The position numbers were made by a program, and so were the translations under genes. A stretch of DNA of 64,000 nt from Pseudomonas sp. MH9.2 (GTDB taxonomy: Bacteria; Pseudomonadota; Gammaproteobacteria; Pseudomonadales; Pseudomonadaceae), in NCBI RefSeq assembly GCF_034353875.1, contig NZ_CP133784.1, forward strand, positions 434,001 through 498,000. Direction: 5' to 3'. The notes under the pieces are model-generated. The model searched no databases, was not told the origin of the DNA, and was given only the letters and a program-made list of their open reading frames with translations. Each line of letters begins with the position of its first letter. Position 1 is the stretch's first letter. Positions 51,502-61,190 of the stretch are shown in pieces.

Positions 51502-52494
51502 TCAGACCACGACGCCGGTTTTTTCAAGGCGAGCCTTGAAGACGATCAATTGCTCAGCCATGACCTCATCGGCCTGGCCCGCAAAAACCTGCCCGATCAC
51601 CGGCAGCAAGGCGGCTGCAGCGCGATCACGCCAAACGGCTGTCCAGGCCTGTAATTGCTCGCGGTTTTGCTCGGACTCAGCGGCCGCTACCTTCATGACC
51701 GCATCGACCCATTTGCGGGTCTCCTCAAACCAGTCGCTCATGAATTGAGTCAGCATGGCCACCGCCGAGCCGCCATTGGCCGCAAACCGGTCATCCACGA
51801 TGCGCCCGTACACCAGCGGATAGAGCAAGCCATCCAGGGCCACGTTTTGCGCAACAAACAGCTCGAACGGATCGCGTACCGCCATGCAGTCCTCGGTATA
51901 ACGACGCAGTGCTTGCCAGGCGTCTCCTTCCATCCAGGCGGCCTTGCCCTCTTCCAGGGCTTCGGTGCCACCCAGCAGCAGACCAATCCGCGACAGGTAT
52001 TGAGCCGAACCCAGGTTATCCATCGCGTGGTACATACACGGCTGGGTAAACACCGTGCTGTAGCCGTAACCGCAGATAAAGGTGTTGTTGAGATTGGCGC
52101 CCCAGGCAGCGTGACGCAGCGGCACCAACAGATTGAGCGCGGAGCTGCGCAGATCGTCTGAAAGCATGTCGGCCAGGCCGCGGGTTTCAACGAAGTTGAA
52201 GTTCGCTTCGGTGTTCTCTTGCTGACGCGCGCGCGCCAGCGTGTAGGTGCTGTAGTAAAACTGGCGCGGGTCTTTCAAGGCGTACCAGTCGCGCATCACG
52301 ATCTTGGTGATGCTGGCGTCGTAAAGCGCCTGCTCCGGGTCCCAGGTCGGCAGGTAGTGCAGATTTTCCTCAGGCTGGATGTCGTAGCTGCCTTCCTGAT
52401 AGCGCGAAGAGGGCTTGTCGCCAAAACGACGGGCCAAGTGATCAAACGTCTGTCGCAATGGCTGGATGCTGACCGTGCGAAGATCTATATGCAT
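51502..52494 (-). CDS. lapL: phenol hydroxylase beta-type subunit
   Basis: 330 residues, close to DmpL (331). Same helical fold as LapN but without metal ligands; it forms the (LNO)2 core. The opening Arg-Gln-Thr-Phe-Asp-His-Leu-Ala-Arg-Arg-Phe-Gly-Asp-Lys-Pro-Ser-Ser-Arg-Tyr matches the family. GGGAG 6 nt before the ATG at 52494 fixes the start against a longer 14-residue extension. Confidence 0.93.
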   Translation of the reverse strand: MHIDLRTVSIQPLRQTFDHLARRFGDKPSSRYQEGSYDIQPEENLHYLPTWDPEQALYDASITKIVMRDWYALKDPRQFYYSTYTLARARQQENTEANFNFVETRGLADMLSDDLRSSALNLLVPLRHAAWGANLNNTFICGYGYSTVFTQPCMYHAMDNLGSAQYLSRIGLLLGGTEALEEGKAAWMEGDAWQALRRYTEDCMAVRDPFELFVAQNVALDGLLYPLVYGRIVDDRFAANGGSAVAMLTQFMSDWFEETRKWVDAVMKVAAAESEQNREQLQAWTAVWRDRAAAALLPVIGQVFAGQADEVMAEQLIVFKARLEKTGVVV

Positions 52495-52541
52495 GTGTAT
52501 CTCCCACAAGCGTTTCACCTGAGGTGAAACGCCCAATTCGA

Positions 52542-52835
52542 TTAGTTTTTGAAACGAACCTGTGTGGCGTCAGCGAGTCGCCAATCCCAATCAGCCGAAG
52601 CATCTTCCTCGTCCATAGCCGCAGTCGGCGCGGGCATCAACGCAACCTTGTTCGTGGCGCAGAACTCGGCGAATGCTTCATGAGTCAGGATCATTTCAAC
52701 GAATAACCCTGGCTCGCCAATGGCGAAGTCGAACTCGACAAAGCGGCTCCCGCGATTGCCGGTAACCCGTACAAAACGCTTTTGCGTATCCAGGTCGGCC
52801 GGCTGCATTTCCAGTGACTCATCGGGCAAAGCCAT
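52542..52835 (-). CDS. lapK: phenol hydroxylase assembly protein
   Basis: 97 residues, DmpK/PoxA family. It is thought to help load or repair iron in the oxygenase and is not needed for the reaction itself. Phe-Val-Arg-Val-Thr-Gly-Asn-Arg-Gly-Ser-Arg-Phe-Val-Glu-Phe-Asp-Phe is the conserved block. It lies 10 bp after lapB, first of the hydroxylase genes. Confidence 0.9.
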   Translation of the reverse strand: MALPDESLEMQPADLDTQKRFVRVTGNRGSRFVEFDFAIGEPGLFVEMILTHEAFAEFCATNKVALMPAPTAAMDEEDASADWDWRLADATQVRFKN

Positions 52836-52845
52836 AGATGTGCCC

Positions 52846-53775
52846 TCAGGTCACTACAGTCAGAAAGGTCTCGTGCAGTTTGCGCTGCGGGTAGTCGAGG
52901 CCTTGGGCGAAGTTGTCGTAGGTCCAAGACAGCGGCTCGTAATCTGGATAAGGGTGGTAGCCGCCCATGAAGGTTTCAAAACGATTGCCTGAGGGATCCC
53001 ACGCATAGATGGTGCAGCCGCGGGTTACGCCATGACGGGTAGGGCCAATATCAACGTTCACTTCGTTCATCGACATGATGTCGCCGGCACGCAACACTTG
53101 CTCCCACGACTCGAGGAGGAATGAGCAGTGGTGCAGCTTGCCCTTCTCCGGATACTCGACGAAGGCGATGTCATGGACTTTGTGCGAGCAGGACAACCAG
53201 ATGCCCATGTCGCTGTCGCCATCCGGGCTGAGTACGCGCTCAACCAGAAAGAAGCCCAAGACGTCGGTGAAGATCTTCTTCACTTCGGCGATATTCGGGC
53301 CATACAGCAAGCAATGGTCCAGCTGGATAGGGGCGATGCCATGTTCGCGCTGAGCATTCCACGGAGCCGGGTTGACTTGGGGAATGCCGTTACCTATACG
53401 GGTTTTCTCCGCATACAACTCGATCAGATGGCCGGATGGCAACTCGAAGCGCACGCGCTCGCCGGTTTCCAGCATTTCACCGGCTGGGATGCGTGTAGTG
53501 ACCAAACCGTATGCTTGCAGGTCGGCATCAAGTTTTTCCAGAGTGGCCTTGTCCAACACCTTGAAGCCAAAGAAATCGATGCCAGCGGTGTCCGCCTCAC
53601 GAATCACATAGCAGTTGTGATCACGCTCGTCCCAGCATTTAAAGTACACGCGCCCCTGGTCATCACGCCCGGTTTCCACCAGGCCCAGCACGTTGCGGTA
53701 AAAGTGGATGCCTTCTTCAAGGTTCAACACGCGCACCTGGGCATGCCCTGGACGCAATACACCTGTCATCGCCAT
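52846..53775 (-). CDS. lapB: catechol 2,3-dioxygenase (extradiol)
   Basis: 309 residues, two-domain vicinal-oxygen-chelate fold. Iron ligands are His154 (Leu-Asp-His-Cys), His215 or His216 (Lys-Leu-His-His-Cys-Ser) and Glu267 (Asn-Arg-Phe-Glu-Thr). It opens catechols and alkylcatechols to hydroxymuconic semialdehydes. It heads the operon, before the hydroxylase genes, as in lap and unlike dmp where it follows the hydroxylase. A start at 53769 (Met-Thr-Gly-Val) is equally possible. Confidence 0.94.
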   Translation of the reverse strand: MAMTGVLRPGHAQVRVLNLEEGIHFYRNVLGLVETGRDDQGRVYFKCWDERDHNCYVIREADTAGIDFFGFKVLDKATLEKLDADLQAYGLVTTRIPAGEMLETGERVRFELPSGHLIELYAEKTRIGNGIPQVNPAPWNAQREHGIAPIQLDHCLLYGPNIAEVKKIFTDVLGFFLVERVLSPDGDSDMGIWLSCSHKVHDIAFVEYPEKGKLHHCSFLLESWEQVLRAGDIMSMNEVNVDIGPTRHGVTRGCTIYAWDPSGNRFETFMGGYHPYPDYEPLSWTYDNFAQGLDYPQRKLHETFLTVVT

Positions 53776-53866
53776 TTGTTGTCTCCATTATTGGCTAGAT
53801 GAGGTTGGCTCTACGCGTGCCCTTTCGGGCTAGCGACAAGCCGGACTTACAGTCTCGATCTAACTT

Positions 53867-53882
53867 TGCATAGAGGATGCCA
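53867..53882 (-). promoter_or_regulatory. sigma54 (-24/-12) promoter for the lap operon
   Basis: Minus-strand TTGGCATCCTCTATGCAAAG (53865-53884) has GG and GC exactly 10 nt apart, the required spacing for RpoN. It lies about 90 bp before lapB, leaving an untranslated leader of about 80 nt. The upstream regulator LapR is a sigma54 activator, so the match is functionally coherent. Confidence 0.75.
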
Positions 53883-54079
53883 ATAACTTCAACTAATTGA
53901 TTTATATGGTTTTTAATAGATAAACAAAAGAATAAGCCCCCCTCACAGGATGACGTTTCTGTCCATTCGCCACCCACGCCTTACAAAAACGTAAGGCCGC
54001 ACATCAGCAAAACGCGATATCCCGAGCAAAACGATGTCCACCCACTGGCAAATGAGCCTGGAGTGACCGTTAGATGGGC

Positions 54080-54106
54080 AAAAAAAACACGTCGGGCGAC
54101 GTGTTT
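54080..54106 (-). terminator. rho-independent terminator after lapR (second)
   Basis: On the minus strand AAACACGTCG and CGACGTGTTT pair and are followed by a run of eight T in all. It separates lapR transcription from the lapB promoter region. Confidence 0.8.
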
Positions 54107-54121
54107 GGCATAAGGCTTCTT

Positions 54122-54171
54122 AAAAAACAGGCATTCCTTCCGCCTTCACGGTCATGTCACAGGAATGCCTG
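54122..54171 (-). terminator. rho-independent terminator after lapR (first)
   Basis: 11-bp arms CAGGCATTCCT (54128-54138) and complement (54161-54171) followed on the minus strand by six T. It lies 58 bp after the lapR stop, in tandem with the hairpin at 54080-54106. Confidence 0.7.
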
Positions 54172-54229
54172 GATTAAAGAGCACCTATGGATTGATAGGT
54201 GTCCGCTTTTGTCAGGCGCTATCCGGGGC

Positions 54230-55909
54230 CTATTCGATATCACCCAATACCTGTTTTACCCGATACGCCAACTGACGACGGGTTATGCCGAGTAGACGTG
54301 CCGCGTGGGTGAGGTTGCCATTGGCCCGCAAAACAGTGAGCTGCAAAAGACGAGCTTCATGTACCTGAAGATCGAAGCCCTCATCCAGTAAACTATCGTA
54401 AAGTTTATCTTTCCTGGCTTCATCCGCATTCCCCACCTTCCCCTGCCTGTCAATTACAGCACCGAGCGCAGTCACGGGAGCCATACCAGGGAACAGATGT
54501 TCCACCTCAATTTGTCCCCCTGAAGGAGCAAGCAAAACAGAACGCTCAACCAGGTTTTCAAGCTCACGGACATTGCCCGGCCAGTCATAGGCCATCAGCT
54601 CTTGCATCGCCAGATCGCTGATACCGTGAATAGTCTTGTGATAGAGCGGTGAGTATTTTTCGATAAGCACCGAGACCAGCACCGGAATATCCGACTTGCG
54701 CTTGCGCAGGGGGGGGATTTCTAATGGATAGGTCGCCAGGCGGTAGTAGAGGTCGGCGCGAAAACGACCATCGGCAATGGCTTGTTGCAGATTGACGTTG
54801 GTGGCGGCAACCAGCCGCACACTGACCTTGCGGGGCTTATCGTCGCCCAGTCGCTCGACTTCTCCGGTTTGCAGTACCCGCAAGAGTTTCACCTGGGCCG
54901 GAGGGGAAAGCTCACCCAGTTCATCAAGGAATAACGTGCCACCATCGGCTCGCTCGAACTTGCCGGGTCGTGAATTCTGCGCGCCGGTATAGGCTCCTTT
55001 CTGCACACCAAAAAGCTCTGATTCGATCAGGTCATTGGGAATCGCTGCACAGTTGATGGCTACAAACGGTTTATCTGCACGATCACTGTTTTCGTGCAGC
55101 CACTGGGCAAATACCTCTTTGCCGACCCCGGTTTCACCCAAGAGTAAAACCGTTATAGGACTGCTGGCTGCCTTACTGAGCAAACTGAAAGCAGCACTAA
55201 ACGCTGGGGAGCTGCCCACCAGCTTGCCAGGCGGACGCTGTTCGCGCTGACGACCACGCACTTGCCACAGCTCCTCTTGCAACTGTTCAAAAGAAGTCTC
55301 CTTATCCTTTGGCTCCAGACAGTGTTCGAGGAAAGCGTCATCTCCCCAGTCTTCCACCGGTTTGCCAACCAGCACGCAGTTAGGGTCACCACAACACACG
55401 CATTTGGTTTCACGAAAAACAATGAAGCGCTTGAAGAATCGAGAGGTATAACCCGATGCATAGCCCGACAGGTGCCAGCAAGCAGCCTCATCGCCAGCAC
55501 CGAATAATTGCAGATGCGATTCAGCTTCCCATGAGTTTTCACATTTCACTTCGCCGAAAAATGTCCCTTTTTCCCAGTCTATTTTTGCTTCGGTGATGGT
55601 TGATCGAACCAGACCTTCAAACGCGTGCAGCTCAGGGCCGATCTTGAAAACGTCAAAGTCGTCACCCTCGCCATAGAGCTTTTGCGCAAGGTCGGCATCA
55701 TGCTGGCCAGCTGCAAAACCCATGCGAAACAAAAGTCCTTTGGCGCGCTTGGACCCAAGCGACTCAAACAACTCTTGGCGCAAGGCCCCGAAGGCCTTGG
55801 CGTGAAGCAGCAGCATGCGGTTTTCGTCGAGCCAGATCTGCCCGCTCTCGATATTAAAGCGCAGCCGTGAACGCAAATTGAAGCGTTCGGCAAGGGGTTG
55901 CTCGATCAT
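54230..55909 (-). CDS. lapR: sigma54-dependent activator of phenol/alkylphenol catabolism (DmpR/XylR family)
   Basis: 559 residues. The N-terminal aromatic-sensing domain (about 10-205) ends in a V4R segment with Cys-Val-Cys-Cys-Gly-Asp-Pro-Asn-Cys. A linker follows, then an AAA+ domain with Walker A Gly-Glu-Thr-Gly-Val-Gly-Lys-Glu, the sigma54-contact loop Gly-Ala-Tyr-Thr-Gly-Ala (Tyr for the usual Phe) and Phe-Leu-Asp-Glu-Leu-Gly. It ends in a Fis-type helix-turn-helix ([12 protein letters not shown]). AGGA 7 nt before the ATG at 55909 sets the start. It probably activates the promoter upstream of lapB when phenols bind. Confidence 0.92.
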   Translation of the reverse strand: MIEQPLAERFNLRSRLRFNIESGQIWLDENRMLLLHAKAFGALRQELFESLGSKRAKGLLFRMGFAAGQHDADLAQKLYGEGDDFDVFKIGPELHAFEGLVRSTITEAKIDWEKGTFFGEVKCENSWEAESHLQLFGAGDEAACWHLSGYASGYTSRFFKRFIVFRETKCVCCGDPNCVLVGKPVEDWGDDAFLEHCLEPKDKETSFEQLQEELWQVRGRQREQRPPGKLVGSSPAFSAAFSLLSKAASSPITVLLLGETGVGKEVFAQWLHENSDRADKPFVAINCAAIPNDLIESELFGVQKGAYTGAQNSRPGKFERADGGTLFLDELGELSPPAQVKLLRVLQTGEVERLGDDKPRKVSVRLVAATNVNLQQAIADGRFRADLYYRLATYPLEIPPLRKRKSDIPVLVSVLIEKYSPLYHKTIHGISDLAMQELMAYDWPGNVRELENLVERSVLLAPSGGQIEVEHLFPGMAPVTALGAVIDRQGKVGNADEARKDKLYDSLLDEGFDLQVHEARLLQLTVLRANGNLTHAARLLGITRRQLAYRVKQVLGDIE

Positions 55910-56031
55910 GAACATTCCTAAAACGTAACGAAGCACGAGCCTTTCGATCTTGAGGACGGTAAAACTCACCAAAATCGATTGCGTTTTTTATTGTGCGTGC
56001 GATCTGAAGCGTTCGCTGCATGGGTCTTAGT

Positions 56032-57519
56032 TTATGCGGATAACGCGACACACGCCTCTTTGACTTTTAGGTAAGCGTTTCTGATCAAAGGAGTCGTGCG
56101 CTCACGTATCTGTTTCAGCTTCCCGCCTTGGGCAGCATTGAGCAGTTCATCACGAAGCACGCGATAGCCGTCCAAAGCTTCCCGCAAACGGGAGAAATGA
56201 GCTTTACGTGCTTCACCCCCTGCCCCTCCATCCAATTGCGCACGCCCCAGCAGATGATCGATTTCTGTGTCCAGAGAGCGTATCCGCTCTATATGCGGCA
56301 GCATCTGCGAGGTAGCGCGGGCATTCAAAACCATTATGTTGTGAGCACGAACTTCTTCGATTGCGTCAATCATGGAGGCCAGCGCATTACGACTGACATC
56401 TATTTTGTTCGCCAATACTTTCAGATCCACCAGACCCAACATCAATTGGCGTAAGCCCGCATTGCAGTCGTTGACCCGGTTATCCAGCTCGCTCGCCAAG
56501 CGGGCCACACCACCAGAGTCTTCCAGCAATTGCCCGGTCTTCTGCACTTCGACACTGGCACGCTGGGCAATCTCCTCCACCGCGCTAACGGTATTTTGCG
56601 CAGTACCTGCAATACCCTTCAGCACACCGCAAGCATCGTCGGCTTGTTTCACACCCTCGGTGGCTTCCTGGCGAGCCTGAGCCAGGCGCTGTTCAAGACG
56701 GTCAATACCGTCGCCGATCAGAGCGATGATTTCTCCGACGCCCAGTGTGGCGTCGCCTGTGCTCTCAGCCAGCTTGCGGACTTCATCAGCGACCACACTG
56801 AAACCCCGGCCTTGTTCACCCGCTCGGGCAGCCTCAATAGCGGCATTGAGCGCCAACAAATTAGTTTGCCCGGCGATGCTCCTGATAATGGCAACGATCT
56901 CGCTGATGCGTGCAATTTGATGACGAACACCATCAAACTCCTCACCCACTCCTGCCACCACATTGGCCAGATCGACCATCGCGGCGGCCACCTGCTGCAC
57001 CTGCTCGCCACCACCAGACACCTGATTGCGAGCATCGGTAGTGGACGAGGCCAGTGCAATGGCCTCGCCCGACGTGGTCCGCGCGCGCTCAGCCATACCT
57101 TGGACTTCGACCATTGAGTTCACCGCCAACTCTGACTGCCGATCCGCCGTGCCAATGGCCTCGGTGAAACCCGAGACCAAGGTGCCTGCGGAAATCGTCA
57201 ACTCCGAGGCCAGTACATTCATGCGCTGAACCGACTCGACCTTGTCTTGTAATACCACCAGCAAGCGCGCCATCGAATCCTGCATGCTTGTCGGTGCGGG
57301 CTGAGGATCTGCCAGCATCACAAGGGTGTTGTTCAGCGCAGCCGCGATCGCTCGTTCACGTCGCGAACTGCCACTTAGCAGCCCCCATGCAAGCAGCGCC
57401 GTCAAAATGGCCCAAAGCCAATGCAGTCCGCCTACGTCAAACCCTCCAAGCATTGCGCCAGTTGCCAGAAAAATGGTGTTGATCAGATCACGGCCATGAC
57501 CGCTCCATATAGTGCTCAT
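56032..57519 (-). CDS. methyl-accepting chemotaxis protein with C-terminal helical extension
   Basis: 495 residues. Two N-terminal hydrophobic segments (about 12-48) without a periplasmic domain are followed by a signalling coiled coil with [17 protein letters not shown] near 220-236. After the signalling part comes an additional helical region of about 130 residues ([10 protein letters not shown] onwards), placed where cytoplasmic sensor domains such as CZB sit in other receptors, though no CZB motif is seen. Located beside lapR and the export genes, it may direct movement towards the lap substrate. The start at TTG 57525 is an alternative. Confidence 0.85.
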   Translation of the reverse strand: MSTIWSGHGRDLINTIFLATGAMLGGFDVGGLHWLWAILTALLAWGLLSGSSRRERAIAAALNNTLVMLADPQPAPTSMQDSMARLLVVLQDKVESVQRMNVLASELTISAGTLVSGFTEAIGTADRQSELAVNSMVEVQGMAERARTTSGEAIALASSTTDARNQVSGGGEQVQQVAAAMVDLANVVAGVGEEFDGVRHQIARISEIVAIIRSIAGQTNLLALNAAIEAARAGEQGRGFSVVADEVRKLAESTGDATLGVGEIIALIGDGIDRLEQRLAQARQEATEGVKQADDACGVLKGIAGTAQNTVSAVEEIAQRASVEVQKTGQLLEDSGGVARLASELDNRVNDCNAGLRQLMLGLVDLKVLANKIDVSRNALASMIDAIEEVRAHNIMVLNARATSQMLPHIERIRSLDTEIDHLLGRAQLDGGAGGEARKAHFSRLREALDGYRVLRDELLNAAQGGKLKQIRERTTPLIRNAYLKVKEACVALSA

Positions 57520-57542
57520 AGTCAATGCACCCTTCTCGCCGG

Positions 57543-59942
57543 TCAGATCGCAACGCCCTGTTTGGGCTTCAACAAAAAGTGGGCCAGCGCGGGTAACAAG
57601 ATCAGCGCTCCGAGCATGTTCCAGACAAACATGAACGCCAGCAAAATACCCATGTCAGCCTGGAACTTGATCGGCGACCAGACCCACGTCGCGACCGCAA
57701 TCCCCAAGGTGATACCGGTTAACACCACCACCTTGCCGGTAAAGATCAACGCCTTGTAGTAAGCCTCCGAGAGCGACATGCCCTCCTTCATCCGCGCCAG
57801 CGTCACGGTCATCACGTACAGCGCGTAATCCACGCCTATACCCACACCGAGGGCGATCACTGGCAGAGTGGCAACCTTGACGCCGATATTCAGCCACACC
57901 ATCAACGCCTCACACAGTACGGAAGTAATCATCAGCGGCACCACCGCACAGACAACCGCACGCCATGAGCGAAAGGTAATGAACGCCAGCACGATCACCG
58001 CCGCGTAGACCAGGAACAGCATTTGAACGTTGGCCTTTTTCACCACGATATTGGTGGCGGCCTCAATGCCGGCGTTGCCCGCGGCATTGAGAAAGCGGAT
58101 GTCATCGCTGTTGTATTTAGCCGCGAAGCCTTCGACCACGCCGACCACGCTTGTCAACGTATCGGCTTTATGGTCCTTGAGGTAGGCATACACCGTGAGC
58201 AAGTCGCAATTCTGGTTGAACATCTCACGCGGGGCGCGAGTAATAATGGCATTGAGCATGTCTTGCGAACGTGGCACTTCGAACCATTTGAGACTGCCTT
58301 CGTTCATCCCTGCGTTAGCCACCTTGGCGATACCTGCCAGCGAACTGATGGCCTCGACCCCAGGCAGTTTCTGCAATTCATGCGACAGCGCATCGACAGC
58401 CATCAGCGTGCTGTAGTGAGCACACGCGTATTGCGGTGTCTTGACCATGATGATGAACACATCACTGCTCGCCGCGTAGTTGTCCACCATAAAGGCGTTA
58501 TCACGGTTGTAACGCGAATCCGCACGCAGCTCCGGTGCGCCAGGATCGGTATCGCCAATTTTCAGATGGGTGCTCACCATCAGACCGATGATGCCCAAAA
58601 CCAGGCCCACTGCCACGGCCACGGTCGCCCAGAAGCGTCGGGTAAACAGGTCGAGGAACGCCCAGAACGGATGCTTCCTGTGCTGCGTGTCGTTGTTTTC
58701 CGACAGTTCTGCCTTGAGGCTGCGCTTCGCTGCCGCAGGGCTGACTCCCGTGTAAGAAAGCAGGATTGGCAGCAGCACAAGGTTGGTGAAAATCAGCACA
58801 GCGACGCCGATACTCGCCGTGATAGCAAGATCCCGTATGACCTGGATGTCTATCACCATCAACACAGCGAAACCGACCGCATCGGCCAGCAACGCGGTCA
58901 TGCCCGCCAGGAACAAGCGTCGAAAGGTATAGCGCGCAGCCACCCATCGGTGCGTCCCACGACCGACGTCCTGCATGATGCCGTTCATCTTCTGCGCACC
59001 GTGGCTCATGCCAATAGCGAACACCAGAAAAGGCACCAGGATCGAGTAAGGATCAAGCTCGTAACCAAGCGTAGGTAAAAGACCCAGTAGCCATACCACC
59101 GCGACCATTGAACAGAACACCACCAGCAAGGTGCTACGCAGGCAGCGGGTGTACCAAAAAAGTACCGCAGTGCAGATGACGATGGCTGCGGCAAAGAACA
59201 CCAGGACCTGTCTCAGGCCATCAATCAGGTCACCCACTACCTTGGCGAAGCCGGTAATGTGGATTGCAATTTTGTCCGACTCGTATTTGGTGCGCAATTG
59301 CTCAACACGCAGGGAGAGTGCGTGATAGTCAATCCGCTCGCCGGTTTCAGAGACTTTTTCCTGAAGGGGAACCAGCACGATGCTCGACTTATAGTTCGCC
59401 GCCACCAACTGGCCAACTTCACCTGAGCGCTCGACGTTTATTCGGACCTGCTCAAGGCTTGGCACAGACCCATCATAGTTATCGGGAATAACCGGCCCGC
59501 CGTCCAAACCTTCTTCGGTCACGCCTGTCCAGCGTACGGCTGGTGCCCACAGCGACTTCATATAAGGGCGGTCGACACCCGGCAGCAGGAAGACTTCATC
59601 ACTAAGCTTGCGTACCGTTTCCAGATACTCAGCACTGAAAATATTACCGTCTTTGGCCTCCACCGCAATGCGTAGCGTGTTGCCCATGCCAGACAGCTGC
59701 TTGCGGTTTTCCAGGAAGTTGACAATGTAAGGATGACCCGTAGGGATCATCTTCTCGAATGCCGCATTGAGCGAGAGCCCACGCGCCTGATAACCCAGCA
59801 ACAGCGTGATGAACAAACACAGTGCAACGATCACTATGCGGTTGTTGAACAACAACCGTTCACAAAGTGTTCCTGATTGTTTATCGAACGCCTGCAGGTC
59901 GCTTATGACAGCTTCCGAGGGAATAAGCTGCGCATGATTCAT
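57543..59942 (-). CDS. RND/MMPL-family transporter
   Basis: Inner-membrane protein of 799 residues with two similar halves. Each half has a membrane segment, a large periplasmic domain and a bundle of five or six membrane segments (about 30-45 and 230-395 in the first half; about 450-470 and 655-790 in the second). It belongs to the hydrophobe-handling MMPL group, not the tripartite AcrB group. The start overlaps the stop of the preceding YCF48-like gene (TAATG). With DUF1329 and DUF1302 proteins this set is often found beside lipid, steroid or aromatic catabolism genes. Transport direction and substrate are unknown. Confidence 0.85.
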   Translation of the reverse strand: MNHAQLIPSEAVISDLQAFDKQSGTLCERLLFNNRIVIVALCLFITLLLGYQARGLSLNAAFEKMIPTGHPYIVNFLENRKQLSGMGNTLRIAVEAKDGNIFSAEYLETVRKLSDEVFLLPGVDRPYMKSLWAPAVRWTGVTEEGLDGGPVIPDNYDGSVPSLEQVRINVERSGEVGQLVAANYKSSIVLVPLQEKVSETGERIDYHALSLRVEQLRTKYESDKIAIHITGFAKVVGDLIDGLRQVLVFFAAAIVICTAVLFWYTRCLRSTLLVVFCSMVAVVWLLGLLPTLGYELDPYSILVPFLVFAIGMSHGAQKMNGIMQDVGRGTHRWVAARYTFRRLFLAGMTALLADAVGFAVLMVIDIQVIRDLAITASIGVAVLIFTNLVLLPILLSYTGVSPAAAKRSLKAELSENNDTQHRKHPFWAFLDLFTRRFWATVAVAVGLVLGIIGLMVSTHLKIGDTDPGAPELRADSRYNRDNAFMVDNYAASSDVFIIMVKTPQYACAHYSTLMAVDALSHELQKLPGVEAISSLAGIAKVANAGMNEGSLKWFEVPRSQDMLNAIITRAPREMFNQNCDLLTVYAYLKDHKADTLTSVVGVVEGFAAKYNSDDIRFLNAAGNAGIEAATNIVVKKANVQMLFLVYAAVIVLAFITFRSWRAVVCAVVPLMITSVLCEALMVWLNIGVKVATLPVIALGVGIGVDYALYVMTVTLARMKEGMSLSEAYYKALIFTGKVVVLTGITLGIAVATWVWSPIKFQADMGILLAFMFVWNMLGALILLPALAHFLLKPKQGVAI

Positions 59943-61057
59943 TATTGAACTCCCGAAACTAATGTACCCGGCTCAATCCGGGACAGCCCGCGCGCGCCGA
60001 AAATGATCAGAGCACCCTCCGCCGACTCGACTACACCGCTGAGCCCGGCTTGCGCTTGGGTTTTGAGAGCCACAAAACTGCGGCCGTCGTCAGTACTGCG
60101 TAACAGGCGTCCACTTTCGTCAGCGAGCAGCAAAGAACCGTCGTGCAGTCGTCTTGCGGCGGTAAGTGTCACCGATTGTTCCGGCGCCACCCGTTGCCAG
60201 TTGGCCCCGTGATCCGGACTGCGCCAGGCATTGCCGCGTAGACCGTAGGCCAGCAGCGTATCGCCCTCAAGATTCAGCACACCGAAGAAGGTGCCCTTGT
60301 AGGGTGTGGAGATCTCACTGAAATGGCTGCCTCCATCTATTGAGCGAAATAACACGCCTTGTTCACCGGCTATCAGCAATTCTTGATGATTGATCTGTAC
60401 CTGATAAAGGTGCTTGCCACGTGGGTTAGGGATTCGTCCAACCAGCGATTGCCAGCTCTGGCCGCCGTCTGCAGTGGTGAGTGCTATGCCGTAAGCACCC
60501 ACCACATAGCCATGCTGCTCATCACTAAACCGCACGCTCAAAAAAGGCTTGTCCGGACCATCGCTTATCAGGAACCCGGCACTACGCACCTCTGCGGCAG
60601 CGCCCTCTTGGCCCGCATCGGCGCGCTGGCGGGCATCGTCGAGAATCACCTGCGCGACTTTCTGGCCGTCAAGCTGACGCTGCCAGGTTTCGCCTGCATC
60701 GGTGCTGTGCAAGACCACACCGCTGTGCCCCACCGCCCAACCCTGGGTTGGTGTCGGGAAGTCCACGTCGGTCAGCAGCACACTTACCGGCACGCTCTTG
60801 GCTTGACGCCATGAATGCCCTGCGTCGTCGGAAAGCAGAACGCTACCGCGCTCGCCGACAGCGACCAGGCGCTGGCCTACCTGGGCCACGGCCAGTAACA
60901 AACCCTGCCGTGCCCGTGTGTTCTGTTGTGCAGGAAGGTCGAGCACATCGGGCACGACCGATTGTCCTGCTGCAACGCAAAGGCTGGCCAGGCAGGAAAG
61001 ACAAAGTGTGGCGACGGCAAAGGCCGTCGACCTTTTGAGCGCATTTAACATGTGCAT
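59942..61057 (-). CDS. YCF48/BNR-repeat periplasmic beta-propeller protein
   Basis: 371 residues with a signal peptide (hydrophobic core, Ala-Ala-Gly near 28-31). The body has repeated propeller blades carrying the BNR-type Ser/Thr-x-Asp-x-Gly-x-Ser/Thr-Trp motif: Ser-Asp-Asp-Ala-Gly-His-Ser-Trp, Ser-Thr-Asp-Ala-Gly-Glu-Thr-Trp, Thr-Ala-Asp-Gly-Gly-Gln-Ser-Trp, Ser-Pro-Asp-His-Gly-Ala-Asn-Trp. Relatives are called photosystem II stability factor-like, a name without meaning here. Overlaps the RND gene by one base, so the two products probably work together. Starts at 61057 or 61051 are both possible. Confidence 0.82.
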   Translation of the reverse strand: MHMLNALKRSTAFAVATLCLSCLASLCVAAGQSVVPDVLDLPAQQNTRARQGLLLAVAQVGQRLVAVGERGSVLLSDDAGHSWRQAKSVPVSVLLTDVDFPTPTQGWAVGHSGVVLHSTDAGETWQRQLDGQKVAQVILDDARQRADAGQEGAAAEVRSAGFLISDGPDKPFLSVRFSDEQHGYVVGAYGIALTTADGGQSWQSLVGRIPNPRGKHLYQVQINHQELLIAGEQGVLFRSIDGGSHFSEISTPYKGTFFGVLNLEGDTLLAYGLRGNAWRSPDHGANWQRVAPEQSVTLTAARRLHDGSLLLADESGRLLRSTDDGRSFVALKTQAQAGLSGVVESAEGALIIFGARGLSRIEPGTLVSGVQ

Positions 61058-61140
61058 CTGACGTACTCGAATACATCTCTCTGCCCAGATCTCAGCGTCA
61101 AGCACTGCATGGATGAGGCAAAAAAATGATGAGAAGAGAC

Positions 61141-61175
61141 TGTCGCCACTGTGCCTGCGGGGCTCAGTGGCGACA
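61141..61175 (-). terminator. hairpin between the DUF1329 and YCF48-like genes
   Basis: 11-bp arms TGTCGCCACTG (61141-61151) and complement (61165-61175), starting 16 bp after the DUF1329 stop. No immediate T-run, but a T-rich stretch follows on the minus strand. It may attenuate transcription into the YCF48-like and RND genes. Confidence 0.45.
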
Positions 61176-61190
61176 CTGCAAGCGCGTGAT

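Noticed and set aside
50125..51654. 509-codon plus-strand frame antisense to lapN, lapM and lapL
   Set aside because: The minus-strand genes have full family motifs; this frame has none and lacks a sensible ribosome-binding site.
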